Assembly: GCA_014651175.1 (NCBI GenBank)
Contig: BMWJ01000005.1
Location: 186,001-250,000 of the forward strand
Origin: Streptomyces clavifer
GTDB lineage: Bacteria; Actinomycetota; Actinomycetes; Streptomycetales; Streptomycetaceae
Reading direction: 5' to 3'
DNA: 64,000 nucleotides
Within the stretch, counting starts at the first letter, position 1. The number at the start of each line of letters is the position of its first letter. The notes beneath the pieces were generated by a model. It searched no databases. It saw only the letters and a program-made list of their open reading frames with translations, and was not told the DNA's origin. Below, one piece after another: positions 34,856-45,300 of the stretch. The position numbers and the translations under genes were made by a program.

Positions 34856-37801
34856 TCAGAGGACCGGCCGGGTGGCCAGCTCCAGCTCGATCAGCGCCGA
34901 ATGGTAGGCGCGGCCGGTGGCCCGGTCCATGCCGATCTCGCACATCCGGTTGGCCGACAGGTACGCGTCGTACTCCCGGGCACCCACCTCGGCACCCTCC
35001 TTGGCGGTCGCCGAGTCCGTGAGCTCCTTGTGCAGCATGCCGCGGTCACCCGCGAAGGCGCAGCAGCCGGCGTCGTCGGGGACGACGACCTCCTCGGCGC
35101 ACGCCTCGGCGACCGCACGCAGGTGTGCCACATCACCGAGATGCTCCATGGAGCAGGTCGGATGCAGGACGGCGGAACCCGTCCTGCGGAACACGGTCAG
35201 GGCGGGAAGCAGCTCCTCGGCCGCCCAGACGAGCGAGTCGACGACGGTCAGCTCGCGGTGCAGGTCCCGGTTGGCCTCGGTGAGATACGGCACCACCTCA
35301 CGGTCCAGGCCCAGGGTGCACGAGGAGGCGTCGACGACCAGGGGCAGCCTGCCGCCCGCGGTCCAGCCCCAGGCGGCCTCCACGATGCGGTTGGCCATGA
35401 CGGCCGTGGCCGCCTCGTACCCCTTGGAGTGCCAGATCGTCGCGCAGCAGGTCCCCGCGACGTCCTCGGGAATCCACACGGGCTTCCCCGCCCGCGCCGA
35501 CACGGAGACCACGGCCTCGGCGAGCGACAGAGCGCCCCGGTCGTCCTCGGGCCCGGCGAAGATGCGGTTCACACAGGCCGGGTAGTAGACCGCCCTCGCC
35601 CCCGCGCGCCCGGTGGGAGGGAGCTTGCGGGAGGCGGCGCCCGGGGTCTCCGGCAGCCACTCCGGCACCAGATCCGGACGGACGGCCCTGCGGGCGAGCC
35701 GGGTCACGGCCCCGAGCACCCGGTCCCGGGCCGGCCCGGACACGGTGTGGGCCGCACCGACCGCCAGCCGCGCCGAGGCCTCCACCGCCCTGAAGTACGT
35801 GGCGGTGAGCACCGCGACGCGTTCCTCCCGGGGGGAGTGCCGACGGTGGCGGAAGTCCTTCATCATCGCACCGGTGTCGATGCCGACCGGGCACGCCAGC
35901 TTGCAGGTGGAGTCGCCCGCGCAGGTGTCCACGGCGTCGTACCCGTACGCGTCGAGCAGACCGGCCTCCACCGGCGAACCGTCCGGCTGGCGCATCATCT
36001 CCCTGCGCAGCACGATCCGCTGCCGCGGAGTGGTGGTCAGGTCCTCGCTGGGGCACGTCGGTTCACAGAAACCGCACTCGATGCAGGGGTCCGCGACCGG
36101 CTCGACCTTGGGGATCGTCTTGAGTCCGCGCAGGTGCGCCTTCGGATCCCGGTCCAGGACGATGCGTGGCGCCAGCACCCCGTCGGGGTCGATGACCTGC
36201 TTGGTGCGCCACATCAGCTCGGTGGCCTTCGGTCCCCATTCCAGCTCCAGGAACGGGGCGATGTTCCGGCCGGTGGCGTGCTCCGCCTTCAGCGATCCGT
36301 CGAAACGGTCGACGACGAGTGTGCAGAAGTCGTCCATGAAGGCGGCGTACCGCTCGACGTCGGCCGGCTTCGCCGCGTCGAACGCGAGCAGGAAGTGCAG
36401 GTTCCCGTGGGCCGCGTGGCCCGCGACGGCCGCGTCGAAGCCGTGGACCGCTTGGAGCGCGAGCAGTTCCTCGCAGGCCTCCGCGAGCCGGGACGGCGGA
36501 ACCGCGAAGTCCTCCGTGATTAGTGTCGTACCGGCGGGGCGGGAGCCGCCGACGGCGGTGACGAACGCCTTGCGGGCCTTCCAGTACCCCGCGACGGTAC
36601 GCGCGTCCCGGGTGAACTCGTTGGTGACGGAGACCGCTGGAACGACGAGGTCGAGGCCCGAGAGGGCCGAGGCCGCCGCCTGTTCGTACGTCTCCAGCGC
36701 GGTCTCGTCCGGAGCGCGGAACTCCACCAGGAGCGCCGCCGTCCCGCGCGGGAGACCCGCCCAGTCCGCGGGGACCCCCTCGACCCTCACCGAGGCGCGC
36801 AGCGTGTTGCCGTCCATCAGCTCCACGGCGACCGCCCCCGCCTCGTTGAAGCGCGGCACCGCCGCCGCCGCGGAGGTCAGGGAGGGGAAGAACAGCAGGG
36901 CGGAGGAGACGTGCCGGTCCAGGGGCAGGGTGTCGAAGACGATTTCGGAGAGGAAGCCGAAGGTGCCCTCCGAGCCGACCATCAGACCCCGCAGGATCTG
37001 CACGGGCGTCGATCCGTCGAGAAAAGCGTCGAGGCGGTAGCCGTTGGTGTTCTTGATCTCGTACTTGGCCCGGATCCTGGCCACGAGCGGGGCGTCCGCC
37101 TCGATCTCCGCCTTGAGGGCCAACAGCCCGTCGCACAGGCCCGGCTCCGCGTGGCGCAGCTCCTCGTCGGCGTCGGGCCCGGCCGTGTCGACCACCGTGC
37201 CGCTCGGCAGGACGAAGGTGAGCGAGGAGACCGTACGGTACGCGTTGCGTGTCGTCCCCGCGGTCATCCCCGAGGCGTTGTTCGCGACGACACCGCCCAC
37301 GGTGCAGGCGATGGCACTGGCGGGATCGGGGCCCAGCAGCCTGCCGTGCCGGGCGAGCGTGATGTTCGCCCGCATGACGGTGGTCCCGGGGCGGATCCGG
37401 GCCCGCGCCCCGCCGTCCAGGACCTCGATCCCCGTCCAGTGCCGGCGCACGTCGACGAGGATGTCCTCACCCTGCGCCTGGCCGTTGAGGCTCGTGCCCG
37501 CGGCCCGGAAGACGATGTCGCGGCCCTTGCCGTGCGCGTAGGAGAGGATCGCGGAAATGTCGTCGATGTCCTCCGGGACCACCACGACCTGCGGCAGGAA
37601 GCGGTAGGGACTGGCGTCGGAGGCATACCGCACCAGGTCGGAGACCTTCCACAGCACCTTCTCCGCGCCGAGCAGCGCGGTCAGGTCGGCCCGCAGCGCC
37701 GTGGGCGTGCCCGTCGCCCTCCGGTCGGGCACCCGGTCGGGGGAGGGGGCGCGTGCCGTACCCGGGCGCAGGGATTCCGGCTTCGGCTCCAGCAGCGGCA
37801 T
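34856..37801 (-). CDS. FAD- and Fe-S-containing D-2-hydroxyacid dehydrogenase (YdiJ/Dld-like)
   Basis: 981 residues. N-terminal FAD_binding_4 domain (VVVPEDIDDISAILSYAH, FRAAGTSLNGQAQGEDILVD, CTVGGVVANNASGM), then the FAD-linked oxidase C-terminal domain (VAGHAAHGNLHFLLAF). A pair of 4Fe-4S motifs follows (CIECGFCEPTCPS near 573 and CAGDSTCKLACPVG near 630), then two Cys-rich CCG domains (GTCCATIWHSKG, GCCAFAGDRGM). This architecture oxidises D-lactate, D-2-hydroxyglutarate or similar acids, passing electrons toward quinones; the exact substrate cannot be read here. E. coli YdiJ (D-2-hydroxyglutarate dehydrogenase) has comparable length. It follows the MarR gene by 43 bases on the same strand. 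Confidence 0.9.
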   Translation of the reverse strand: MPLLEPKPESLRPGTARAPSPDRVPDRRATGTPTALRADLTALLGAEKVLWKVSDLVRYASDASPYRFLPQVVVVPEDIDDISAILSYAHGKGRDIVFRAAGTSLNGQAQGEDILVDVRRHWTGIEVLDGGARARIRPGTTVMRANITLARHGRLLGPDPASAIACTVGGVVANNASGMTAGTTRNAYRTVSSLTFVLPSGTVVDTAGPDADEELRHAEPGLCDGLLALKAEIEADAPLVARIRAKYEIKNTNGYRLDAFLDGSTPVQILRGLMVGSEGTFGFLSEIVFDTLPLDRHVSSALLFFPSLTSAAAAVPRFNEAGAVAVELMDGNTLRASVRVEGVPADWAGLPRGTAALLVEFRAPDETALETYEQAAASALSGLDLVVPAVSVTNEFTRDARTVAGYWKARKAFVTAVGGSRPAGTTLITEDFAVPPSRLAEACEELLALQAVHGFDAAVAGHAAHGNLHFLLAFDAAKPADVERYAAFMDDFCTLVVDRFDGSLKAEHATGRNIAPFLELEWGPKATELMWRTKQVIDPDGVLAPRIVLDRDPKAHLRGLKTIPKVEPVADPCIECGFCEPTCPSEDLTTTPRQRIVLRREMMRQPDGSPVEAGLLDAYGYDAVDTCAGDSTCKLACPVGIDTGAMMKDFRHRRHSPREERVAVLTATYFRAVEASARLAVGAAHTVSGPARDRVLGAVTRLARRAVRPDLVPEWLPETPGAASRKLPPTGRAGARAVYYPACVNRIFAGPEDDRGALSLAEAVVSVSARAGKPVWIPEDVAGTCCATIWHSKGYEAATAVMANRIVEAAWGWTAGGRLPLVVDASSCTLGLDREVVPYLTEANRDLHRELTVVDSLVWAAEELLPALTVFRRTGSAVLHPTCSMEHLGDVAHLRAVAEACAEEVVVPDDAGCCAFAGDRGMLHKELTDSATAKEGAEVGAREYDAYLSANRMCEIGMDRATGRAYHSALIELELATRPVL

Positions 37802-37844
37802 CTCAGGATCCCTTCGACGAGGCGGGCGGTGCCCGCACCGTGCG

Positions 37845-38291
37845 TCAGCAGCGGCGGCGCTCCGGCATTCCGTCGACCAGAGCGGTCAGCAGCCCGCCGA
37901 GCACGTCGCGCTGGTCGGCGGTCAACGGAGCCAGGATCTCCTCCGCGGCGGCCTTGCGCGCGTTGCGCAGCGAACGGAGCACGCTGCGGCCCTCCTCGGT
38001 GATCTCGATGCGCACCACCCTGCGATTGGTGGGGTCAGGGGCACGGCGCACCCGGCCGCTCGCCTCGAGGCCGTCCACCAGGGTGGTGACAGCGCGGGGG
38101 ACGACGTCCAGACGCTCGGCGAGATCGGCCATCCGGGGCGCGCCGTCGTAGTGCGCGACGGTGCGCAGCAGCCGGAACTGGGCCGGAGTGATGCCGATCG
38201 GCTCCAGCTGGCGGCTCTGGATGCGATGGAGCCTGCGGGTGAGCCGGAGCAGCTGCTCGGCCACCTGGCCGTCGGAGTCGGGGGAGTCCAT
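37845..38291 (-). CDS. MarR-family regulator
   Basis: 148 residues, winged helix: LEPIGITPAQFRLLRTVAH, then MADLAERLDVVPRAVTTLVDGLEASG (recognition helix) and the wing RAPDPTNRRVVRIEITEEG. Divergent from an ABC exporter with a 132-base gap containing an inverted repeat, the usual arrangement for a MarR protein controlling an exporter. It may also be cotranscribed with the dehydrogenase downstream of it. Confidence 0.9.
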   Translation of the reverse strand: MDSPDSDGQVAEQLLRLTRRLHRIQSRQLEPIGITPAQFRLLRTVAHYDGAPRMADLAERLDVVPRAVTTLVDGLEASGRVRRAPDPTNRRVVRIEITEEGRSVLRSLRNARKAAAEEILAPLTADQRDVLGGLLTALVDGMPERRRC

Positions 38292-38314
38292 GGGGGAACA
38301 ATATCAGGACCATG

Positions 38315-38348
38315 TTCATTGTGAATAGAGGTAACAGTGAGCTAAGCT
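38315..38348 (+). promoter_or_regulatory. Putative promoter of the ABC exporter with overlapping MarR site
   Basis: TTGTGA (38319-38324) and TAAGCT (38343-38348) are spaced by 18 bases and precede the exporter start at 38424. The interrupted palindrome TTCA-TTG-TGAA (38315-38325) covers the -35 element, where a bound MarR dimer would block polymerase. Elements are read by eye and match consensus only partly. Confidence 0.4.
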
Positions 38349-38423
38349 CCATAGGATCTCAGCCGTTCCCCGGCCGCACGCCTCCGCCCGAAGCCTGTCG
38401 GCCCCGCGCCGTCGAAGGAGCTC

Positions 38424-40232
38424 ATGAAACCCGACGAACCCACGTGGACCCCCTCGGCCGGCGACTCCGAACAGCCGCCCGCAGAGCTGCGCCGCATCTT
38501 CCGCCTCTTCCGTCCCTACCGCGGCAGACTCGCGGTCGTGGGGCTGCTGGTCGGCGCCTCTTCGCTGGTGTCGGTCGCCTCCCCGTTCCTGCTCCGCGAG
38601 ATCCTGGACACCGCCATCCCCCAGGGCCGCACGGGGCTGCTCACGCTGCTCGCGCTCGGCATGATCCTCACCGCGGTGATGACCAGCGTCTTCGGTGTCC
38701 TGCAGACCCTGATCTCCACGACGGTCGGCCAGCGCGTCATGCACGATCTGCGCACCGCCGTCTACACCCAGCTGCAGCGGATGCCGCTCGCCTTCTTCAC
38801 CAGGACGCGCACGGGGGAGGTCCAGTCCCGCATCGCCAACGACATCGGCGGAATGCAGGCGACGGTCACCTCCACCGCGACCTCGCTGGTCTCCAACCTC
38901 ACCGCGGTCATCGCCACCGTGGTCGCCATGCTCGCGCTCGACTGGCGGCTCACCGTCGTCTCGCTGCTCCTGCTGCCCGTCTTCGTCTGGATCAGCCGCC
39001 GCGTCGGCCGTGAGCGCAAGAAGATCACCACCCAGCGCCAGAAGCAGATGGCCGCGATGGCGGCCACGGTCACGGAGTCCCTCTCGGTCAGCGGCATCCT
39101 GCTCGGCCGCACCATGGGCCGCTCGGACTCGCTCACCCGCGGTTTCGCCGAGGAGTCCGAACGCCTGGTGGACCTCGAGGTGCGCTCCAACATGGCCGGG
39201 CGCTGGCGGATGTCGACGATCGGCATCGTGATGGCCGCGATGCCCGCCGTCATCTACTGGGCGGCCGGCCTCACCCTCCAGTCGGGCGCCACCGCCGTCT
39301 CCATCGGCACGCTGGTGGCCTTCGTCTCGCTCCAGCAGGGCCTGTTCCGGCCCGCCGTGAGCCTGCTCTCCACCGGAGTGCAGATGCAGACGTCCCTCGC
39401 GCTGTTCCAGCGGATCTTCGAGTACCTCGATCTCGACGTCGACATCACCGAGCCCGAGGAGCCCGTACGGCTGGAGAGGATCCGGGGCGAGATCGCCTTC
39501 GAGGACGTGACCTTCGGCTACGACCGGAAGGGCGGCCTGACGCTGAGCGGCATCGATGTGAGCGTTCCCGCCGGCCACACGCTCGCCGTCGTCGGCGCCA
39601 CCGGTTCGGGCAAGTCGACGCTCAGCTATCTGGTACCGCGGCTGTACGACGTCACCGGCGGCCGGGTCACCCTCGACGGGGTCGACGTACGGGACCTGGA
39701 CTTCGACACCCTCGCCCGGGCCGTCGGCGTGGTCTCGCAGGAGACCTACCTCTTCCACGCCTCGGTCGCCGACAACCTCCGCTTCGCCAAGCCGGACGCC
39801 ACCGATGAGGAGATCGAGGCCGCAGCCCGCACCGCGCAGATCCACGACCACATCGCCTCGCTGCCCGACGGGTACGACACCCTGGTCGGCGAACGCGGGT
39901 ACCGCTTCTCGGGCGGCGAGAAGCAGCGGCTCGCGATCGCCCGCACGATCCTCCGGGACCCGCCCGTACTGATCCTCGACGAAGCGACCAGCGCCCTCGA
40001 CACCCGTACGGAGCACGCCGTGCAGCAGGCCATCGACGCGCTGTCGAAGGGCCGCACCACGCTCACCATCGCGCACCGCCTGTCGACCGTCCGGGACGCG
40101 GACGAGATCGTCGTCCTGGACGGAGGCCGGGTCGTCGAGCGGGGTTCGCACGAGGAACTGCTGGAACAGGGCGGACGCTACGCCGCGCTGGTCCGACGCG
40201 ACGGCCTGCCGGCCGCGGTGCCCGCCTCGTGA
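38424..40232 (+). CDS. ABC exporter (fused membrane and ATPase domains, homodimeric type)
   Basis: 602 residues. Six membrane helices (about 35-330), then an ATPase domain with all motifs intact: Walker A VVGATGSGKSTLSYL, Q-loop VVSQETYLF, signature FSGGEKQRLAIAR, Walker B VLILDEATSALD and switch IAHRLST. It contrasts with the degenerate pair at 30747-34453 and should work as a homodimer. Probably repressed by the divergent MarR protein and induced by a toxic substrate (inference). Confidence 0.92.
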   Translation: MKPDEPTWTPSAGDSEQPPAELRRIFRLFRPYRGRLAVVGLLVGASSLVSVASPFLLREILDTAIPQGRTGLLTLLALGMILTAVMTSVFGVLQTLISTTVGQRVMHDLRTAVYTQLQRMPLAFFTRTRTGEVQSRIANDIGGMQATVTSTATSLVSNLTAVIATVVAMLALDWRLTVVSLLLLPVFVWISRRVGRERKKITTQRQKQMAAMAATVTESLSVSGILLGRTMGRSDSLTRGFAEESERLVDLEVRSNMAGRWRMSTIGIVMAAMPAVIYWAAGLTLQSGATAVSIGTLVAFVSLQQGLFRPAVSLLSTGVQMQTSLALFQRIFEYLDLDVDITEPEEPVRLERIRGEIAFEDVTFGYDRKGGLTLSGIDVSVPAGHTLAVVGATGSGKSTLSYLVPRLYDVTGGRVTLDGVDVRDLDFDTLARAVGVVSQETYLFHASVADNLRFAKPDATDEEIEAAARTAQIHDHIASLPDGYDTLVGERGYRFSGGEKQRLAIARTILRDPPVLILDEATSALDTRTEHAVQQAIDALSKGRTTLTIAHRLSTVRDADEIVVLDGGRVVERGSHEELLEQGGRYAALVRRDGLPAAVPAS

Positions 40233-40415
40233 GGTGCCGACGCCCGGTGGGACGCGGAGTTCCCGGACCAGCCGCTGAGCCAGGGGCGTCGAACCCCCGA
40301 CGCGCCCGCCCGAGCGCTCACCGCGGGGCCCCGCATTCTCGGCGCTGCCGCCGTTCGCCGGACGGTCAGCCCCCGGGCCCCGGCCGCTGACGTACCGGAC
40401 GCGGACGCACCGGGC

Positions 40416-40443
40416 GGACGGCGGTGTCGCCGCTCCGCCGTCC
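40416..40443. terminator. Hairpin between convergent genes
   Basis: A 9-bp stem GGACGGCGG (40416-40424) / CCGCCGTCC (40435-40443) with a 10-base loop, lying between the ABC exporter and the converging monooxygenase stop at 40447. Confidence 0.5.
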
Positions 40444-40446
40444 TCG

Positions 40447-41565
40447 TCAGGCGGGGACGCCGTCCACCCAGTCGTCATCACTCACCACGTTGTCCGCACC
40501 CCCCGCGTCACCCGTGCTGTTCAGCAGTCGCATGATCGAGCGGACCGCTGCCCGCCCCGCCCGGTTGGCCCCGATGGTGCTGGCCGAGGGGCCGTACCCG
40601 ACCAGATGCACGCGCGCGTCCCGGACGGCGCGGGTGTCCTCGACGCGGATGCCGCCTCCCGGCTCGCGGAGTTTAAGCGGCGCCAGATGATCGACGGCGG
40701 CCCGGAAGCCGGTCGCCCACAGGATCACATCGGCGTCGACCGTACGGCCGTCGGCCCAGGCCACCCCGTCCGGGGTGATCCGTTCGAACATGGGGAGCCG
40801 GTCGAGAACCCCGTCCTCCCGTGCGCGCCGGACGGCGTCGTTCAGGGGCAGCCCGGTCACGCTCACCACGCTCTGCGGCGGGAGCCCACGCCGTACGCGC
40901 TCCTCCACCATGGCCACGGCGGCCCGCCCCTGCACCTCCCCGAAGGGGCCTTCCCGGAAGACCGGGGGCCGGCGCGTCACCCAGTACGTCGCCGCGGCCG
41001 CCCCGGCGATCTCCATCAGATGCTGGGTGCCCGAAGCCCCGCCGCCGACCACGACCACCCTGCGGCCCGCGAACTCCTCGGGCCCCGGGTAGTTCGCGGT
41101 GTGCAACTGCCGTCCCCGGAAGGTGTCCTGGCCGGGATAGCGCGGCCAGAACGGCCGGTCCCAGGTGCCCGTCGCGCTGATCAGCGCACGCGGTGTGTAC
41201 GTACCCTCGGACGTCTCGACGAGCAGACGGCCGGCCTTCCCCTCGCGCACGGCGCTCACCTCGACGGGGCGGTGCACCCGCAGGCCGAAGCGGCGTTCGT
41301 ACGCGTCGAAGTACTCACCGATCACTTCGGACGAGGGACGGCTGTCATCGGCGCCGGTCAGCTCCATCCCGGGCAGGGCGTGCATGCCGTGGACCTTGCC
41401 GTAGGTGAGCGAGGGCCAGCGGAACTGCCAGGCGCCACCGGGGCGGGGGGCGTGGTCGAGTACGACGAAGTCACGGTCGGGTTCCAGGCCGGCACGCCGC
41501 AGGTGGTAGGCGGCGGACAGCCCGGCCTGTCCGGCACCGATCACGACCACGTCCAGCTCACGCAT
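40447..41565 (-). CDS. FAD/NAD(P)-dependent flavin monooxygenase-like oxidoreductase
   Basis: 372 residues. Two Rossmann motifs: ELDVVVIGAGQAGLSAAYHL (FAD) and VVVVGGGASGTQHL (NADP). Between them is a segment ALISATGTWDRPFWPRYPG, similar to the YpeY/CzcO group of flavin monooxygenases, and near the end ILWATGFRAAVDHLAPL. Substrate unknown. The start at 41565 begins the conserved core; a GTG five codons upstream (41580) is an alternative and neither has a good ribosome site. Divergent from yjbQ. Confidence 0.85.
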   Translation of the reverse strand: MRELDVVVIGAGQAGLSAAYHLRRAGLEPDRDFVVLDHAPRPGGAWQFRWPSLTYGKVHGMHALPGMELTGADDSRPSSEVIGEYFDAYERRFGLRVHRPVEVSAVREGKAGRLLVETSEGTYTPRALISATGTWDRPFWPRYPGQDTFRGRQLHTANYPGPEEFAGRRVVVVGGGASGTQHLMEIAGAAAATYWVTRRPPVFREGPFGEVQGRAAVAMVEERVRRGLPPQSVVSVTGLPLNDAVRRAREDGVLDRLPMFERITPDGVAWADGRTVDADVILWATGFRAAVDHLAPLKLREPGGGIRVEDTRAVRDARVHLVGYGPSASTIGANRAGRAAVRSIMRLLNSTGDAGGADNVVSDDDWVDGVPA

Positions 41566-41653
41566 CCCGAATTCGTTCACGCTTCTACCAACTGTGGCGG
41601 AAGCCTGGATCTTCCCGGCGCGCGAGCCGGAGCGACGACGACAGAATGGGACC

Positions 41654-42076
41654 ATGCCCGACTCCTTCGCCACGCACCTGCTGAGCATCACCACCGGACG
41701 GACCGAAACCGTCACCGACCTGACGGGGGACTGCGAACAGTTTCTCGCCCGCGTCGCCCACGGCAGGGACGGCCTGCTCAACATCTTCGTGCCCCACGCG
41801 ACGGCCGGGGTCGCCATCCTGGAGACCGGGGCCGGCAGCGACGACGACCTCCTGGCCGCCCTGCAGACGCTGCTCCCCGCGGACGACCGCTGGCGACACC
41901 GCCACGGGAGCCCGGGCCACGGCCGCGACCACGTGCTCCCGGCCCTCGTGCCGCCGCACGCGACTCTGCCGGTGATCGGAGGGCGGCTCGAGCTCGGGAC
42001 GTGGCAGTCGGTGTGCTTGGTGGATACAAATCGCGACAATGCCAACCGTCAGGTCCGCCTGTCATTTTTCGGGTAG
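41654..42076 (+). CDS. yjbQ: YjbQ/UPF0047 family protein
   Basis: 140 residues. Family features: LNIFVPHATAGVAILETG near the start, the His-rich centre WRHRHGSPGHGRDHVLPAL, then GTWQSVCLVDTN and the ending NRQVRLSFFG. YjbQ proteins form trimers and have been tied to secondary thiamine-phosphate synthase activity in E. coli; the physiological role remains unclear. A short decayed copy of its last 19 codons lies 4.2 kb downstream, beyond the mannosidase gene. Confidence 0.9.
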   Translation: MPDSFATHLLSITTGRTETVTDLTGDCEQFLARVAHGRDGLLNIFVPHATAGVAILETGAGSDDDLLAALQTLLPADDRWRHRHGSPGHGRDHVLPALVPPHATLPVIGGRLELGTWQSVCLVDTNRDNANRQVRLSFFG

Positions 42077-42271
42077 GGCTGCGTCTTGCCGTCACTGTAG
42101 GAGTGATGTCCGGCCGCACCAAGTGAGAGAGGTGGCTTTATTCACCAGTAGTGCCGTCAGTTGTTCACGGGGTTTGGGAGGCGCCCAGATCCACGGTCGA
42201 GTGATGTAATTTGCCCCCGCTCACCCAGTGACATCCGGGGCGGCCGGGGATTATGGTGCGAACGAACAGAG

Positions 42272-42285
42272 TGACAACGTTGTCA
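42272..42285. promoter_or_regulatory. Perfect 14-bp palindrome, probable LacI-type operator
   Basis: TGACAACGTTGTCA is perfectly symmetric around a central CG step, the shape typical of LacI-family sugar-regulator operators. It ends 29 bases before the start of the alpha-mannosidase gene. No LacI gene lies in the window, so the regulator would be encoded elsewhere. Confidence 0.7.
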
Positions 42286-42314
42286 GTTCAGCAGGACTCG
42301 AAGGGAAATACGCC

Positions 42315-45300
42315 ATGCGGTTTGCTTTCAGACCGTTCCGTCCCCGTGCTTCCGGTATAGCAGCCGGTCTGATGGCCGCCGTACTCGTGAGTGGTGGAGT
42401 GGTCGGCATCGCCGAGCCCGCCGCCGCCGCCGCGGGCGCGGAACCGATCGATCTGGTCAATCCGTTCGTCGGAACCCAGAACTTCGGCAACACCTTCCCC
42501 GGGGCGAGCGCGCCGTTCGGCATGGTCCAGGTCAGTCCGGACACCGGCGGCCAGGGCGGCTACGACTACAAGCAGGACTCGATCTACGGATTCAGCCAGA
42601 CGCACCTGTCCGGCGTCGGCTGCGGCGTCATGGGCGAGCTGCCCATCATGCCGACCACGGGTGCAGTCGACTCCGTGGACCCGAACGCCTACCGCTCCCC
42701 GTACAGCCACGACGACGAGCAGGCCAGTCCCGGCTACTACCGGGTGGGGCTGAAGAAGTACGACGTCGACGCGGAACTCACCGCCACCGAGCGCACCGGG
42801 TGGCAGCGCTACACCTTCCCCTCCACCGGTTCGGCCAACGTCCTGTTCAACACGGGCAAGGCCAACCAGTCCGTGCTGGACTCCGAGGTGCACGTCGTCG
42901 GTGACCGCACCATCGAGGGCCGGGTGCACGCCGGGGGCTTCTGTGCCGGACACGACGAGCACACGGTGTACTTCAGCGCCACCTTCGACCGGCCCTTCAA
43001 GGCCTACGGCACGTGGGACGGCGCAGACCCCGAGCCCGGCACCCGCCACGCGGAGGGAGGCGGCCAGAACGGCGCCTGGGTGACCTTCGACGCGACCACC
43101 GACCGGGACGCCGTCCTGAAGGTGGGGCTGTCCTACACCGGTGTGGAGGGCGCCCGTAAGAACCTGGCCGCGGAGACCAAGGAGTCCTTCGACTTCGACG
43201 CCACGCGTGCGGCGTTGCAGGACACCTGGACGAAGCAGCTGGATTCCGTCCGGATCGGCGGAGGCACGGCGGACCGGCAGAAGGCCTTCTACACCGCGCT
43301 CTACCACAGCCAGTTGCACCCGAACCTCGCCGGTGACGTCGACGGCATGTACCAGGGGTTCGACAACAAGACGCACACGGCAAAGGACTACACGCCGTAT
43401 CAGAACTTCTCGCTCTGGGACACCTACCGGCCGCAGAACCAGCTTCTGCAGATGCTGGAGCCGAAGGTCGCCCGGGATGTCGCGCTGTCGGTCGTCGCGG
43501 CCGGCCGGGACGGCGGCTGGCTGCCCCGCTGGGCGCTCGCCAACAGCGAGACCAACATCATGACCGGTGACCCGGTCACGCCCTTCCTCGTAGAGGCCTG
43601 GTCAAAGGGGCTGCTTGCCGGACACGAGGCAGAGACCTACGCGTTGCTGAAGAAGAACGCGACCAGCACCCCGCCCGCCGACTCGCCGTACAACGGACGC
43701 TCGGGATCGGACCACTACACCGAGCGCGGCTACATCCCGTCAGGTCTCGAGCTCGGCAAGGACTGCGCGGACAAGGGCGGCGACAACGACTGCAAGCACC
43801 CGGCGTCGGCGACGATGGAGTACTCCGCCGCCGATGCGTCGCTTGCGCTGATGGCCGACCGGCTCGGACACAGGTCGGACGCCAAGATGTTCGCCGCGCG
43901 CGGCCAGTGGTACCGGAACCTGTGGGACTCCTCGATCCAGCAGTTCCGGCCGCGGACGGCCGACGGCACCTGGCTCACGCCCTACGACCCGGTCGAGGCG
44001 GCGCACCAGTTCCATGAGGGCGGCGCGTACCAGTACCAGTGGCTGGTACCGCAGGACCCGGCCGGCCTCGTCAGCCTGATGGGCGGCCGGAGCGCCACCG
44101 AGAAGCGGCTCGACTCCTTCTTCGTCCACGACAAGCTGCTCACTGACCCGGCGGGCACCGCCCGGAATGACTGGATCTCGCAGCCGTACGACTACTACGG
44201 CAAGCCGACGTACAACCCGAACAACGAGCCGGACCTGCACGCCCCGTACATGTACAACTGGGTCGGCGCCCCGGCGAAGACCGCGACCGTGGTGCGTGCG
44301 GCGATGACGCTGTTCACCAACGGGCCGGACGGGATGACGGGCAACGACGACCTGGGCACCATGTCGGCCTGGTACGTCTTCTCCTCCCTCGGCCTCTACC
44401 CGACGATGAGCGGCGGCGACTTCCTGGCCGTGTCCAGCCCGCAGTTCGAATCGGCGACCGTCCGGATCGGTAGCTATCCCAAGGCGTCCGGCACCAAGGG
44501 CCAGGGCGGCACGCTGACGATCGAAGCACCCGGAGCGAGCGACACGAAGCGGTACGTGCGGAGCGTGGCCCTGAACGGCCGGGACGTACCCCAGACCTGG
44601 CTGAGCTGGAACAAGCTCGCGCACGGCGGAACCCTTGCCCACCGGCTCGGGACCTCCCCCTCCTCCTGGGGCACGGGCAAGGGCGCCCAGCCGCCTTCCG
44701 TCAACCAGGCATCCCCCGACAGCCGCAAGCACGTCGACGCGTCGCTGCGTCCCGCCTCGGCGGTCGTCCCCACGGGTGACGCCGCACAGACCGCGAAGTT
44801 CACGCTGGACGTCCTCGGGCAGGCTCCCGGCAAGCTGAACGTGTCGGTCACGGCGAAGGTGCCCAGCGGCTGGAAGGCCACGACGGCGCAGCGTTCACCA
44901 CTGGTGATCGATTCCGGTCACCTCCCGGTCCAGAGGAAGGTGTCGCTCGACATCACCGTGCCCCCGGGCGTCGCGGCCGGGTCCTACCCGGTGGAGGTGA
45001 AGGTCGCGGGCCGAGGGACGAACTCGGTCACCCGCAAGGCCACCGTCACGGTGGGAGCCTCCACGACCTGCGCGAGTGAGGCGAACGGGCAGTGCGCAGT
45101 GGACCTGCGCGCAGACCTCGGCCATGACGGCACGGCCACGGTGGCGAACTCCGACGAGGGCGACTTCGACGGGCATGGCTGGAGCTATGACGGCGACCTG
45201 CTGCCCAAGGCGGGGCCGGTCACCTGGGACGGGGTGACGTACGACGCGCCGGACCCAACCGGCACGGCGAACAACTTCCTCGAAGCAAGCGGGCAGGCCC

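Noticed and set aside
38316-40481. 721-residue minus-strand frame opposite the ABC exporter
   Set aside because: Low-complexity shadow; the plus strand has complete ABC motifs.
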